Below are positions 28,442 through 37,392 of a DNA stretch of 64,000 bases, one piece after another. This DNA is from Laspinema sp. D2d. Lineage in GTDB: Bacteria > Cyanobacteriota > Cyanobacteriia > Cyanobacteriales > Laspinemataceae. The first letter of the stretch is position 1. Each line of letters opens with the position of its first letter. The stretch lies in assembly GCF_025370755.1 (NCBI RefSeq), contig NZ_JAMXFC010000019.1, positions 58,380 through 122,379 of the forward strand, given 5' to 3'. Below the pieces are notes generated by a model. The model saw only the letters and a program-made list of their open reading frames with translations. It made no database searches and was not told the DNA's origin. A program made the translations under genes and the position numbers.

Positions 28442-29584
28442 TCAACTGCGGGCAAGATAGTCATCCAAATTAGGGACTGTCACCCAAGTTCCGGTTTCGT
28501 GGGATTCATGGGTGAGGTCCATGAGGAGTTGAGAATAGACGCCTTCGCGTAAGGAAGGGGCGATCGCCCGTCTCGCCTCAATCCCTCGGACCCAATTATC
28601 TACCACGCGAATAAAAGGGGCGATGCGTCCATCTGGATAGGTTTTAGAAAACTCCAGACGGTTGGGAATGCTTAATTCTGATAAAGATTCCCCTGCCGGT
28701 GCACCCCACAATTTAAACCCATGTACATAATCTTTCTGATTGTCACTGCCGAGGACTAAAGTGCCGCGATCGCCATACACTTCTACCCAATGTCCTCGCC
28801 CTTGGTAAGTTGCGGAACTCAAACTGACTTGGATGGGAGTTCCATCAATCAATTCCAACATCAGCAGACAAGTATCATCTGCATCTACAGGTTTCAGTTG
28901 TCCCCCTGCCTTCGGGTCTGGACGTTCAGTCACTGCTGTACTCAGGGAAGCACACAAGCGTTTGACGGGTCCAAATAACCAGGAAATATAATCAAAACAA
29001 TGAGACCCGATCGCCCCTAGGGCACCACCGCCTTGCTGTTTTTGAGAGTACCAATTCCAAGGCCGACTGGCATCAGCGCGAGAGGAGACTAACCAATCGA
29101 TTTTAATAAACCGGATTTGTCCACAATATCCATCATCTAACAATTCTTTAAACCGCTGCCATGCTGGAACAAACCGAAATTCAAAATCCATCGCAGTAAC
29201 GACACCGTTAGCATTGGCAATTCGATAGAGTTCTTTCGCTTCCGATGCTGATAAAGTGGTAGGTTTTTCGAGTAATAAATGTTTGCCCGCTTCTAACAAG
29301 GGTTTTGCCATTTCATAATGCAAAAAAGGCGGCGTAGACAGACTCACAGCCTGCACTTCGGGCATTTTGGCGATATCGGCGATCGCATCGGTTGCCAGGG
29401 GGATATGATGAGTCGCCGCGATCGCCTCCGCCTGATCAATATCCCGATGATAAACGGCGATCGGTTCCGTCTGAGGATATTCTTTCAATCCGGGAATATG
29501 CACTTTTTGTCCAAACCCCGTCCCCACAATCGCGACACCAATTGGTCCTGTCGGATAAGAGGAGGCTGTTGAGAAATTAGTCAT
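28442..29584 (-). CDS. Gfo/Idh/MocA-family NAD(P)-dependent oxidoreductase
   Basis: A 380-residue dehydrogenase-like protein. The Rossmann motif GVAIVGTGFGQKVHIPG is at the N-terminus, and the family's catalytic-region motif EKP is seen in KHLLLEKPTTLSASEAKEL (about residue 100). A His-rich substrate domain follows, with GGALGAIGSHCFDYISWLFG. Members oxidise or reduce sugars and cyclitols, or act on other polyols. The exact substrate cannot be told. The minus-strand gene sits 3' to a G-rich minisatellite and is not obviously coupled to gshB. Confidence 0.88.
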   Translation of the reverse strand: MTNFSTASSYPTGPIGVAIVGTGFGQKVHIPGLKEYPQTEPIAVYHRDIDQAEAIAATHHIPLATDAIADIAKMPEVQAVSLSTPPFLHYEMAKPLLEAGKHLLLEKPTTLSASEAKELYRIANANGVVTAMDFEFRFVPAWQRFKELLDDGYCGQIRFIKIDWLVSSRADASRPWNWYSQKQQGGGALGAIGSHCFDYISWLFGPVKRLCASLSTAVTERPDPKAGGQLKPVDADDTCLLMLELIDGTPIQVSLSSATYQGRGHWVEVYGDRGTLVLGSDNQKDYVHGFKLWGAPAGESLSELSIPNRLEFSKTYPDGRIAPFIRVVDNWVRGIEARRAIAPSLREGVYSQLLMDLTHESHETGTWVTVPNLDDYLARS

Positions 29585-29645
29585 TTGTTGTTTGTCCTTT
29601 GTGGTTGGTCATTGGTCATTTAACGATTTCAGTCGTTATTACAAA

Positions 29646-29782
29646 CCTCTCCCCCATCTCCCCCATCCCCCAATTCTCCCCCATCCTCCAATTCTCCCCC
29701 ATCCTCCCCATCTCCCCCATCCCCCAATTCTCCCCCATCCCCCAATTCTCCCCTATCTCCCCCATCTCCCCCATCTCCCCTA
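29646..29782. repeat. C-rich minisatellite at the 3' end of gshB
   Basis: About 135 bases consist of tandem, slightly varied units such as cccccatcctccaattctcc. The array ends at the gshB stop codon (29780-29782). A ggtcattggtcatt word precedes it (about 29606-29620). Related arrays are at 53860 and 58618, all on the same strand pattern of gggga-type units when read in reverse. Confidence 0.85.
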
Positions 29783-30757
29783 TCTCTGCTTCACAAAACT
29801 CTCCACCCAGTCAATCACTTGATGCCCTAAGCGTTCATCATTGGGGAGATATTTATCAATTTCTCGAATCCCTGTGGGACTGGTGACATTCACTTCGGTT
29901 AAATAGCCTCCAATCACATCTAGTCCGACGAAATATAGGCCATCTTCTCGGAGTTTCGGACCGACTTCCGTGCAAATTTGTCGTTCGCGATCGGTAATCT
30001 CAGTTTTGACTGCTAGACCTCCCACGGCCATATTCCCGCGAAATTCACTCCCACTGGGAACCCGATTGACTGCACCAATGGGTTCGCCATTGAGGAGAAT
30101 AATCCGTTTATCTCCTAGTTTTGCTTCCGGGAGATAGGTTTGGACCATGACAGGTTCTTTGCCTTGTTTGGTACTAATTTCAATCAGCGAATTGAAATTT
30201 TTATCCTCCGGGTCCAGGAATAAAATACCTTCCCCAGCTTTTCCTCCCAAGGGTTTAAGAACTGCTGCACCTTTTTGGTCTAAAAAATCGCGAATGACGG
30301 CTTTACTTTGACTGACGATGGTTTCAGGAATGACTGAGGTAAACTGGAGGGCATACATTTTTTCATTAGCCGATCGCAGTCCTTTTGGAGAGTTGACGAC
30401 GAGGGTTTTCTCGGGGTCGATGTAATCCAGAATGTAGGTGGCGTAGAGATAGGGAATGGTAACGGGAGGGTCGGTTCGCATGAAGACGACATCCATTGTT
30501 TCCAGGGGATGGGAACCGTCCGGTTGGATTTGATGCCAGGGGTTTGCTGCTATCCAGCGATCGCCTGCGCGTTCTATGGGTTTGAGGGTCACTCGGTCGA
30601 GGATTGCCCAAGCTTTGCCATTCACGACGCTAAGTTGATGCGCCTCAGTTATCCAAACCTCATGTCCTTTCGCTTGGGCGGATTCCATCAGCGCAACGCT
30701 GGTATCGTGGGTGGGATCTAGTTTTTGGATCGGATCGATGATGAAGGCAAATTTCAC
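29780..30757 (-). CDS. gshB: Glutathione synthetase
   Basis: A 325-residue ATP-grasp enzyme that joins gamma-glutamylcysteine and glycine. Typical segments are MKFAFIIDPIQKLDPTHDTS, VFMRTDPPVTIPYLYATYIL, VNSPKGLRSANEKMYALQF, AAVLKPLGGKAGEGILF and VGLDVIGGYLTEVNVTSPTG, which hold ATP- and substrate-binding residues. Length is normal. The start is GTG at 30757 with aaggga upstream on the minus strand. Upstream on the same strand lies a glutaredoxin gene, but a strong terminator between them argues that the two are not simply one transcript. The stop codon lies at the edge of a minisatellite. Confidence 0.95.
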   Translation of the reverse strand: MKFAFIIDPIQKLDPTHDTSVALMESAQAKGHEVWITEAHQLSVVNGKAWAILDRVTLKPIERAGDRWIAANPWHQIQPDGSHPLETMDVVFMRTDPPVTIPYLYATYILDYIDPEKTLVVNSPKGLRSANEKMYALQFTSVIPETIVSQSKAVIRDFLDQKGAAVLKPLGGKAGEGILFLDPEDKNFNSLIEISTKQGKEPVMVQTYLPEAKLGDKRIILLNGEPIGAVNRVPSGSEFRGNMAVGGLAVKTEITDRERQICTEVGPKLREDGLYFVGLDVIGGYLTEVNVTSPTGIREIDKYLPNDERLGHQVIDWVESFVKQR

Positions 30758-30825
30758 GTTGATTTCCCTTGTGAATGGTTCCCTGGGTGGAGCTTTACCT
30801 ATTTTATTTAAGCGCTAAACGGGAC

Positions 30826-30862
30826 AAAAAAGCGATCGCCCCTCGGAGGCGATCGCTTTTTT
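30826..30862. terminator. Bidirectional terminator made of two HIP1 sites
   Basis: Arms aaaaaagcgatcgcc (30826-30840) and ggcgatcgctttttt (30848-30862) give a 15-bp stem with a 7-base loop cctcgga. The T-run at both ends fits termination of the leftward glutaredoxin transcript before gshB. Confidence 0.85.
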
Positions 30863-31016
30863 GAGTGCTGCGTCTGCCCAAATCCCCCTAGAGTATTGGG
30901 ACCGAATGAGATTCCCCGGACCACCAAACCGGGGTGTTGCCTCACAGAAAGGTGCTTTGGTTTGCAGAAATTTGGTCGCAAAACCTTAGTTGTCTTCCCT
31001 TTGCTGTATCCCCGGA

Positions 31017-31286
31017 CTAAACCGATTCCGGTTGCAGCAGGGGATCTAACTCATTTTTGGCATCGAGGGCGTGCAAATCGTCGCAACCCCCAATATGGCG
31101 ATCGTTAATAAAAATCTGAGGCACTGATCGACGCCCATTTGCACGGGTTGCCATCTGATCCCTTGCGCCTTCATCTCCATCAATCCCGTATTCCGCATAC
31201 TCTACACCTTTGCGATCTAACAGCGCTTTCGCCCTCCGACAGTAGGGACAATGACTCCATGTGTAGATTTCTACCTTAGCTTTCAT
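31017..31286 (-). CDS. grxC: Glutaredoxin 3-type dithiol glutaredoxin
   Basis: An 89-residue glutaredoxin with the dithiol active site CPYC at Cys13 and Cys16 (SHCPYCRRAKALLDRKGV), the cis-proline region SVPQIFIND and the glycine pair GGCDDL that binds glutathione. It reduces disulfides and glutathionylated proteins with glutathione as the donor. It stands on the minus strand, with gshB about 260 bases beyond its stop codon. Confidence 0.93.
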   Translation of the reverse strand: MKAKVEIYTWSHCPYCRRAKALLDRKGVEYAEYGIDGDEGARDQMATRANGRRSVPQIFINDRHIGGCDDLHALDAKNELDPLLQPESV

Positions 31287-31533
31287 AATTGGTTCACAAG
31301 CCTAAGCAATCTGATGTTTACTCCATTGTAACGGGACGGCTCACCCTCGTTAGTTTTCTGACTCAGACTAATTGTTAATCAGTAATTCAAATTATTAAAA
31401 TTCATCCCAAGAGAACCCCTTTTAGAGGGTTTATTCCCCCGCCTTGTTGATAAAAGCTGCCTAATATATCAATTAATAGCTATAAAGTAATTTATATAAA
31501 ATAGAATTAAACTCCACGGACTGGGCCGAATTA

Positions 31534-31563
31534 AACAAAAAAACTCCCCACGATGCGGGGGAG
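31534..31563 (-). terminator. Terminator of the PEP-CTERM gene
   Basis: ctcccc (31544-31549) pairs with ggggag (31558-31563), and the leftward strand continues in TTTTTTTGTTT. It is placed 95 bases after the stop codon of the gene at 31659-32486. Confidence 0.7.
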
Positions 31564-31658
31564 CGCAAAAGCACCCAATTTGAAATTTATAGAGCTTCAA
31601 ACAGCTCCCCTTATTTACAATTAATTTATTCCTTCATCGGAAATCATGATTCAAGGGT

Positions 31659-32486
31659 TTAACCTTCAGTTTGAATCAAAGTTTGCGGCTTTTTTTTTCC
31701 ATATTTAAGGGTTCCAAATCCAATCAGTAACAGCGCCGTAGTCGCTGTAGGTTCCGGAACTTGCTTGGGACTTTCTGAGGGAATCCCGATATCAATTGTA
31801 CCCCGACCCGTGCCACTGTCCCCAACAAAACCCTGTCCGTTAATGCTTTGATAGCGAACACCAAAGTTGTTCACTGCAAAGGTTTGGACCTCACCGGAGA
31901 AAGCGAGAGTTGCCTTAAAGTTTCCGGTATTCCCAGTGGTGACGCCCCCATCATTGCCTTCACCTCGGCCACCCTGACAGGTTGTTCCCTTGGTAAAGCA
32001 AACATCAATTTCTCCAAACCCATTGGGAAAGGAACCACTTCTGTCGTTGGAAAACAGTCCTTCAACCCGGGTGTTACCGGAACCCGAGGCCGATCCAACC
32101 CCCACCAAGTTCATCCCTGACCCGAGACTGGTGCCGTTAAAATTCCAAACATCAAACCCTAACGCTGAGGTGCGAGAGGTGATGCCATTGCTAGAGTTGT
32201 TCGTCAGGAAGACATCAAAAATTGCCTCGGTGTTGCCGCTAACGCTGTTAAACCCCAGAAATTTAAAGATCGCTTCGGATGAAAGTCCGGTAACGTCTTT
32301 TTCATCAATACTTCCGTTAAAATCTACGGTAAATTCTTTGCCAATATCGCTGGCAGAAATGCCCACGGTTTTACTGCCGTCAACCAGAGTAAACGCGGAG
32401 GCAGATGCAGCGACAGTCAAGGAATAAACCCCTATGGAGCCAATGACTGATAGTCCTAAAGTAAGTGGTTTGAGTAATCTAAACAT
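31659..32486 (-). CDS. PEP-CTERM sorting-signal exported protein
   Basis: About 275 residues from the ATG at 32486, preceded by ggaaagag. An N-terminal signal peptide (LTLGLSVIGSIGVYSLTVAASASAF) is followed by a Gly/Ser-rich beta-sandwich region with FDVFLTNNSSNGI and FKATLAFSGEV. The C-terminus has the exosortase sorting signal, VPEPTATTALLLIG followed by a short hydrophobic run and the basic tail KYGKKK. This tripartite PEP-CTERM tail is recognised by exosortase for processing and extracellular matrix export. No exosortase gene is in the window. The function is unknown. Confidence 0.92.
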   Translation of the reverse strand: MFRLLKPLTLGLSVIGSIGVYSLTVAASASAFTLVDGSKTVGISASDIGKEFTVDFNGSIDEKDVTGLSSEAIFKFLGFNSVSGNTEAIFDVFLTNNSSNGITSRTSALGFDVWNFNGTSLGSGMNLVGVGSASGSGNTRVEGLFSNDRSGSFPNGFGEIDVCFTKGTTCQGGRGEGNDGGVTTGNTGNFKATLAFSGEVQTFAVNNFGVRYQSINGQGFVGDSGTGRGTIDIGIPSESPKQVPEPTATTALLLIGFGTLKYGKKKPQTLIQTEG

Positions 32487-32955
32487 ATCTCTTTCCTGAA
32501 TCCTACCAGCATAATGGGTGAAATTGAACCGACGGTTGTTGCACTCTTGCTTGGCTGTTTTACTCAGCATCTTTATGCCACCCTATTAGGCAATTGCACT
32601 AAGCGACTGAATTCGTTAATCCCTGCCCTCTTCAAAAAGTAGGCCAAACTCCCATTTTGCGGAGGGTATCGCCGGTACTCCATTCAACTGTATCCATAGG
32701 GGTCTATGTCTGTCCATAGTTTTCTCCCAGCTTTGTAAAATCTTTATATAAATAAACTTAATGCTAGAATTTGCCGAAAGTTTGGCTCGGCACAAATACA
32801 AAGTTTTGATAAAGTACGAGATTTTACGGATCAACAAGTCCTCAATTAATTAATTGCAGACTTGTTGACTAGAAGTGCTCTATCTATTCTGGCATCCTGC
32901 CACTGGAATTGTCGTCAGCAAAATCGCGTAACTTAGACAAAGATCAATAAAGAGA
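32487..32955. other. Gene-free stretch between PEP-CTERM and hflX
   Basis: A 73-codon leftward frame exists at 32616-32837, but its composition (Ile/Lys-rich then Trp-rich) and lack of a ribosome binding site do not convince me. No RNA structure was recognised. It probably contains the PEP-CTERM promoter. Confidence 0.3.
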
Positions 32956-34587
32956 TTACTCAGGGGCCACTGCATAATCGATGAGTTGAGCGAGTCGTTG
33001 ACGCAGGGTTTCCAGTCCGAGACGCTCGCTGGCACAGATGAAGACGGCCAAGGGAAACTCTTCCTTGGCGATCGCCAGGGTATCCCCATCTACCGCATCA
33101 ATCTTATTAAAAGCAACCAAGGCGGGCCCGGGAGTAACGGGCATTTCCCCCAAAATCTTCATCACGGAACGAATTTGACTTTGCCATGCTGGATGGGATA
33201 AATCGACAACGTGCAGCAAGGCATCAGCTTCGGTGACTTCTTCTAAGGTGGCGCGGAAGGCATCCATCAAGGAAGGGGGCAGTTCATGAATGAATCCTAC
33301 AGTATCGGTGACAACGATGGTCTGGGTATCCCCCATCACCGTAGGAATCACTAACCGGCGCGTCGTGGGGTCCAAGGTGGCAAATAGTTGATCTGCCGTA
33401 TAAATTTCCGCATTGGTCAAGGCATTGAGCAGGGTGGATTTACCGGCATTGGTATAACCGACGATCGCCACGGAAGGGACATCTTGATGTTGCCGTCGCA
33501 GACGCATCCGCGATCGATGCGCCTGCAACTCGTTTACTTCCTGTTGCAGACGGGCAATTCGTCTTTGAATGGCGCGGCGTTCAGTTTCCAGTTTGGTTTC
33601 TCCAGGCCCTCGGGTACCAATTCCTCCCCCTAATCGGGACATAGCTTGACCGCGACCCGTGAGGCGGGGCAGCATATATTCCAGTTGAGCTAATTCAACT
33701 TGCAGTTTACCGGCCCCAGATTGGGCGCGTTGAGCAAAGATATCCAGAATCACTTCAGTGCGATCGACCACGCGGACCCCAATTTGGACTTCCAGATTGC
33801 GGACTTGTGCCGGAGAGAGTTCGCGATCAAAGACAATTAGATTGCTGCCGAGGGTTTGTGCCGTGAGGGCAATTTCTTCGACCTTACCCTTTCCAACCAC
33901 AGTTTGAGGATGGAGACGGGGACGTTTCTGGCGCATGGTTTGCAGAACGGTTCCCCCGGCAGTATCGACTAGACGGGCCAGTTCCGTGAGTCCATCTTCA
34001 AATTGCTCATCTTTAAGATTATTGGTCATTACCCCAACTAATAGGGCGCGATCGTGGTCCGCATCCACATCCCGGGCGATAAATTCGCGCTGGAACTCCG
34101 CTTCTAGTCCTTCGACGAGTTCTAGGAAGTCCTGTAGGGAGAGGGCATCCAGACTCATGGGGGGGGAAACGGTCCAAGAGGCGATCGGTCCTTTGCCCTC
34201 ACCCTCTTCTATTCCCGTTTGGGGAATTAAATGTGCTAAATAAGCTTGACTGACATAACCCGTAGCCCCACCCCCACGCCGTTCAAACCCCTCCCCAGTT
34301 AAATTCAAGACGACTAACGCATCTAACCGTTGAATCGCCATTGCGGTTAGAGAAGACTCACTCGGACCCTCCCCCTTTAACTGAGTCGTAAGACAGCGAA
34401 TCCCACTCAAACGACCCTCCCCATACCGGGGTAATTCCATTGCCGGAATTTGGGTTTGACGCGGTGAACCCACCCCCACCCGGATCACCTGCCCCCGGCG
34501 ATTGATATAAACACAAAGCGAATCACCAATTTCGGTACTAATTGCCGCCAGTCGCTGGGCAAATTCCGAGGTGGTAATTGCATCCAC
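32956..34587 (-). CDS. hflX: HflX GTPase, start uncertain
   Basis: A ribosome-associated GTPase of 543 residues from the GTG at 34587. The nucleotide site is complete: P-loop [15 protein letters not shown], switch region [11 protein letters not shown]3 [17 protein letters not shown] and G4 NKID. The N-terminal domain with [20 protein letters not shown] and the long coiled helix [20 protein letters not shown] are typical. HflX binds and splits stalled 70S ribosomes after stress. The frame is open for another 40 codons upstream and the translation there ([20 protein letters not shown], then YHQKLP) looks like the true N-terminus of cyanobacterial HflX, yet no ATG, GTG or TTG occurs there. See the finding on the start codon. 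Confidence 0.92.
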   Translation of the reverse strand: MDAITTSEFAQRLAAISTEIGDSLCVYINRRGQVIRVGVGSPRQTQIPAMELPRYGEGRLSGIRCLTTQLKGEGPSESSLTAMAIQRLDALVVLNLTGEGFERRGGGATGYVSQAYLAHLIPQTGIEEGEGKGPIASWTVSPPMSLDALSLQDFLELVEGLEAEFQREFIARDVDADHDRALLVGVMTNNLKDEQFEDGLTELARLVDTAGGTVLQTMRQKRPRLHPQTVVGKGKVEEIALTAQTLGSNLIVFDRELSPAQVRNLEVQIGVRVVDRTEVILDIFAQRAQSGAGKLQVELAQLEYMLPRLTGRGQAMSRLGGGIGTRGPGETKLETERRAIQRRIARLQQEVNELQAHRSRMRLRRQHQDVPSVAIVGYTNAGKSTLLNALTNAEIYTADQLFATLDPTTRRLVIPTVMGDTQTIVVTDTVGFIHELPPSLMDAFRATLEEVTEADALLHVVDLSHPAWQSQIRSVMKILGEMPVTPGPALVAFNKIDAVDGDTLAIAKEEFPLAVFICASERLGLETLRQRLAQLIDYAVAPE

Positions 34588-35010
34588 GGGGAGTTTTTGG
34601 TGGTACAGGCGATTAAGTTGCTTAAGCTGACTGGATTTAAGTCCTTGTAGTTGTCCGTATATCGTTTCGATAGGCGTATTGACCAGGAAACTGGCCCTCC
34701 GAACTCTTTATCTCTTTATTTTATCGTGAGTTAAAGGGATGTTAGGGAGTTTAGCTGGGTTAAAGGGGGCTGGATAATTTAAGGTGGGAATAGAGAGATG
34801 GGGAGGGAAGTAACGGAGGGGAGACGATAGTCAAACATCCAGCGAGGTTACTGCCAAGCTGAGAGAAGCCTATCTTTTACAATTCATTCTCAAGTATCAA
34901 GTCAGCTTCTTTTCAATTTTTTTGTTCATGTTTGAAATCGCTACAAGCTACATGATTTTAGGTTAAGTTGAGCGTTCAATTGATACTTTCAGACTGTGGT
35001 ATGGTGATTG
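34588..35010. other. 5' extension of hflX and gene-free spacer
   Basis: Bases 34588-34707 carry the coherent upstream hflX reading frame up to an in-frame stop at about 34708-34710. From 34711 to 35010 I see no gene. Confidence 0.4.
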
Positions 35011-35454
35011 TTAAACTGTTGCTGGATGTACGGGTACAATTTTTTCTTGTGCATAGCGGGTAAAATCTTTTGTATTAAACGTCAGAATGTGAGTCATGCC
35101 AATGACTTTCATCGCGGCGACCAAACGAGCATCATGGACTTGAACTCCTGATACCTGGAATGTAACGACGAGTCTGCGCCATTCTGAGTAGAGGGTTGGC
35201 GGATCAGAACAGACCGGAAAAAGGCGTTCGATCAAACATAATAAGCGATCGGCTTCGATGGGGGTTAAACCCAATCCATTTTTCTCAAGAGGTCGCGTCA
35301 TCACATTCCAAAACTCAACGCAGTTTTGTGGGAGAACTTGCAATTGATGCTGATCCTGTTTCAGCTTTCGCACAGCAGTTCGAGCGATTTCGTGCTGGGG
35401 ATTCCTGCGATCGGCCACTCTAAGCAAGACGTTCGTATCCACCAGATAAATCAC
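35011..35454 (-). CDS. PIN-domain ribonuclease toxin (VapC-like)
   Basis: A 147-residue PIN domain from a GTG start. The four acidic or polar metal-site residues are visible: Asp6 in YLVDTNVLLR, Glu47 in NCVEFWNV, Asp108 in VQVHDARLVA, and Asn126/Asp130 in LTFNTKDF. Such toxins cut tRNA or other RNA when the antitoxin is lost. Its start is 2 bases after the stop of the upstream antitoxin gene, which argues for a coupled pair. Substrate RNA cannot be told. Confidence 0.88.
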   Translation of the reverse strand: MIYLVDTNVLLRVADRRNPQHEIARTAVRKLKQDQHQLQVLPQNCVEFWNVMTRPLEKNGLGLTPIEADRLLCLIERLFPVCSDPPTLYSEWRRLVVTFQVSGVQVHDARLVAAMKVIGMTHILTFNTKDFTRYAQEKIVPVHPATV

Positions 35455-35456
35455 GA

Positions 35457-35741
35457 TTAGGGATGCTCCTCATAGATTCCTGCACGACTGACGGCATAAT
35501 CGGTTAGGGTAGGGACATCTGGCCCCAGAGAATCTGTCAGCTCATCGGCTAACTGATTGGCGATCGCCTCAAATTCATCCTCCTGTTCAATGGGGTTCGG
35601 TGAGGGTTGTAGCAATGCCTCTACCGTCGGTGCAAAAGCCTCCGCCAACAGTTGCTGAAGGGCGATCATATCTCCCCTCGCGATACTTTTTCGGCATTTT
35701 GCCTCAACTTCCGGCGACAAGTTCAAGGTAATGCTAATCAT
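35457..35741 (-). CDS. Antitoxin partner of the PIN toxin
   Basis: A 94-residue protein, immediately 5' of the PIN gene. The N-terminus MISITLNLSPEVEAKCRKSI resembles a ribbon-helix-helix or beta-strand-helix start, and the C-terminal half is acidic (EDEFEAIANQLADELTDSL), as usual for the toxin-neutralising tail. Toxin and antitoxin should be co-transcribed and autoregulated from the promoter upstream of 35741. Family within antitoxins was not identified. Confidence 0.75.
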   Translation of the reverse strand: MISITLNLSPEVEAKCRKSIARGDMIALQQLLAEAFAPTVEALLQPSPNPIEQEDEFEAIANQLADELTDSLGPDVPTLTDYAVSRAGIYEEHP

Positions 35742-35954
35742 CGCTTTTCCTCCTCGTTTTCTACCCTTATGTTAAACGGTTTACCGTTTATTGAGTTAGA
35801 TCACTCTCTCCCCAGGACTGTAGGTACTCACACAGCCTGTTTTAGTTAAACTGATTTGCACTTCTATCATAACTATCGTATTTTATAGAGCTTGACGAGC
35901 ATGAATATCAATAGATTGTCAGGATATGAGGGAGGTGATTATTGCTATTATCCT

Positions 35955-36608
35955 TTAACTGCCCCTTTCAGCGATCGCCGCTTCAAATTCGGCCAATGCC
36001 TGAGACGTTCCCACTTGCCAAGCGCGTTCGACTACCCTGGGAATAATTTGGGCGATCGCCTGTTCCGGAAAAATCGGACTCTTCTCAGCCGTGACATACT
36101 CTCCCTCTTGTAACAGATAGATAGTTAGCTTTGACTGATTATACACCCAAACTTCTGGGCATTCAATCGCTTTATAGGCTTCTATGGTAGTTTTAGAAGT
36201 GACATCGGTTTCTATTGCCAAATCCGGCGGTGGATCATCCGGTTCCAAGCGGCGACGTCCGATCATCCGTTGACAGTTCTGGATATAAAAACTAGCATCC
36301 GGTTCAATTCCTGCCATTCCTTCCCGTTTAAAGGTGGTCGATCTAAAAGGCTGATATCTTATGCCTTTTGCTTTTAGCAAAGTTTTGACAATATCAGAAA
36401 TCAGATCGCTAGGGATTTCATGTTCAGGTAAGGGAACCATCATTTGTAAAGTGTTATGACTGTAAGCAATGCGGGAAGCTCTTTTTTCCCCTAATTCTTG
36501 CAATAGGGTCTGAAATTCCTGCCAACTGATGTTGGAAATGGTAACGGTGCTACCGGGTTCGAGCTGGATTTCACTAACGGGTTTAACAATGCCGGTGATC
36601 AGGGTCAT
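35955..36608 (-). CDS. Uma2-family putative nuclease
   Basis: About 217 residues from the ATG at 36608 (an in-frame TTG lies two codons upstream). The Uma2 core, a restriction-endonuclease-like fold, is seen in the strand/active-site segment AGIEPDASFYIQNCQ, then DLAIETDVTSKTTIEAYKA and CPEVWVYNQSKLTIY. The Asp and the E-x-[DT] strand are expected metal ligands. Uma2 proteins are abundant in cyanobacteria with unproven function. A second Uma2 gene follows upstream in the same orientation with a 34-base gap, so the two may be one transcript. Confidence 0.85.
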   Translation of the reverse strand: MTLITGIVKPVSEIQLEPGSTVTISNISWQEFQTLLQELGEKRASRIAYSHNTLQMMVPLPEHEIPSDLISDIVKTLLKAKGIRYQPFRSTTFKREGMAGIEPDASFYIQNCQRMIGRRRLEPDDPPPDLAIETDVTSKTTIEAYKAIECPEVWVYNQSKLTIYLLQEGEYVTAEKSPIFPEQAIAQIIPRVVERAWQVGTSQALAEFEAAIAERGS

Positions 36609-36642
36609 AATCAAAAACAGTAAATTGTTAGCAAATTAACAT

Positions 36643-37206
36643 CTATTCTAACAGCCAGCCAAATATCTCCGCCACCGTTAGCCGCAATTCCCTGGCAAAT
36701 GAAGGAACGGGGATTTGCTGTTCCGGTTCATCAAAGACTTCGATTTGTTGCTGAGAATGATATACAAAAATCGTCTTTTCTTGGGGGTCAATCAGCCAAC
36801 CCATTTGAGTCCCATATTTCAGAGCATATAGAATTTTTTTAGTGACTTTTGTTTGACTTTGGTCCGGTGATAAAATCTCTATAAGCCAGTCCGGTGACGA
36901 TGTGAAAATATTAGCGATTTCGCCGTTTTCATCCCGGGGAATTCTTTCCCAGATAAAGACTGATACATCAGGGACAATTGATTGTCCAGCAAAACTACAT
37001 CTTAGTTCAGAAAAGGCTCGGGCAATTTTAGGACCTCGAAGAGTGCCATTGACTGTAGCTGCAAATTCGGTTTGAATTGAACTATGTTTTCCTTTAGGCA
37101 TTGGCTTTTGAATAATTTGGCCTTCAATATATTCACTGGCAGGTTTGGTTTCGGGGAGTTGGAGAAATTCTGCCAAGGTTAACGATTTAGATGGGGTTTG
37201 GACCAT
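36643..37206 (-). CDS. Uma2-family putative nuclease
   Basis: A 187-residue Uma2 protein. It starts LTLAEFLQLPETKPASEYIE, has the active-site strand SIVPDVSVFIWERIP, then SPDWLIEILSPDQSQTKVTKK and the later strand GTQMGWLIDPQEKTIFVY. These are the residues conserved in the Uma2 fold (PD...E-x-x-S). It is the second of two adjacent members. Roles in DNA processing are inferred only from the fold. Confidence 0.9.
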   Translation of the reverse strand: MVQTPSKSLTLAEFLQLPETKPASEYIEGQIIQKPMPKGKHSSIQTEFAATVNGTLRGPKIARAFSELRCSFAGQSIVPDVSVFIWERIPRDENGEIANIFTSSPDWLIEILSPDQSQTKVTKKILYALKYGTQMGWLIDPQEKTIFVYHSQQQIEVFDEPEQQIPVPSFARELRLTVAEIFGWLLE

Positions 37207-37289
37207 GTTTAGGGACCTTTAAAATGAGTGGGCTTGGGGGGCGATCGCCCCTTTCAACTTCATACTATTATAGCGCTAAACTCTAAAGC

Positions 37290-37375
37290 CTATCCGGTTT
37301 CTTCACAAAAAAACCGGGTTTCTAAACAAGTTAAGGTATTCTCCCTAATTGTTGTTTAGAAACCCAGTTTCTAAC
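37290..37375. repeat. Palindromic repeat pair, agaaacccggtttct family
   Basis: An aaccgggtttctaaac copy (about 37312-37327) and a ttagaaacccagtttctaac copy (about 37356-37375) lie in the gap between a Uma2 gene and dapL, with an accompanying tatccggtttcttcac. They belong to the family seen at 3461, 43493 and 47662. Confidence 0.6.
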
Positions 37376-37392
37376 TTTTACTGTAAACTCAA

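Noticed and set aside
29592..29886. Open frames over the C-rich minisatellite near gshB
   Set aside because: They translate the repeat itself (runs of Pro, Ile and Ser) and overlap the gshB 3' end. Tandem repeat only.
32616..32837. 73-codon minus-strand frame between the PEP-CTERM gene and hflX
   Set aside because: No ribosome binding site, atypical composition and no recognisable motif.
35892..36113. Plus-strand frame opposite the first Uma2 gene
   Set aside because: The minus-strand Uma2 gene has conserved motifs across the interval.
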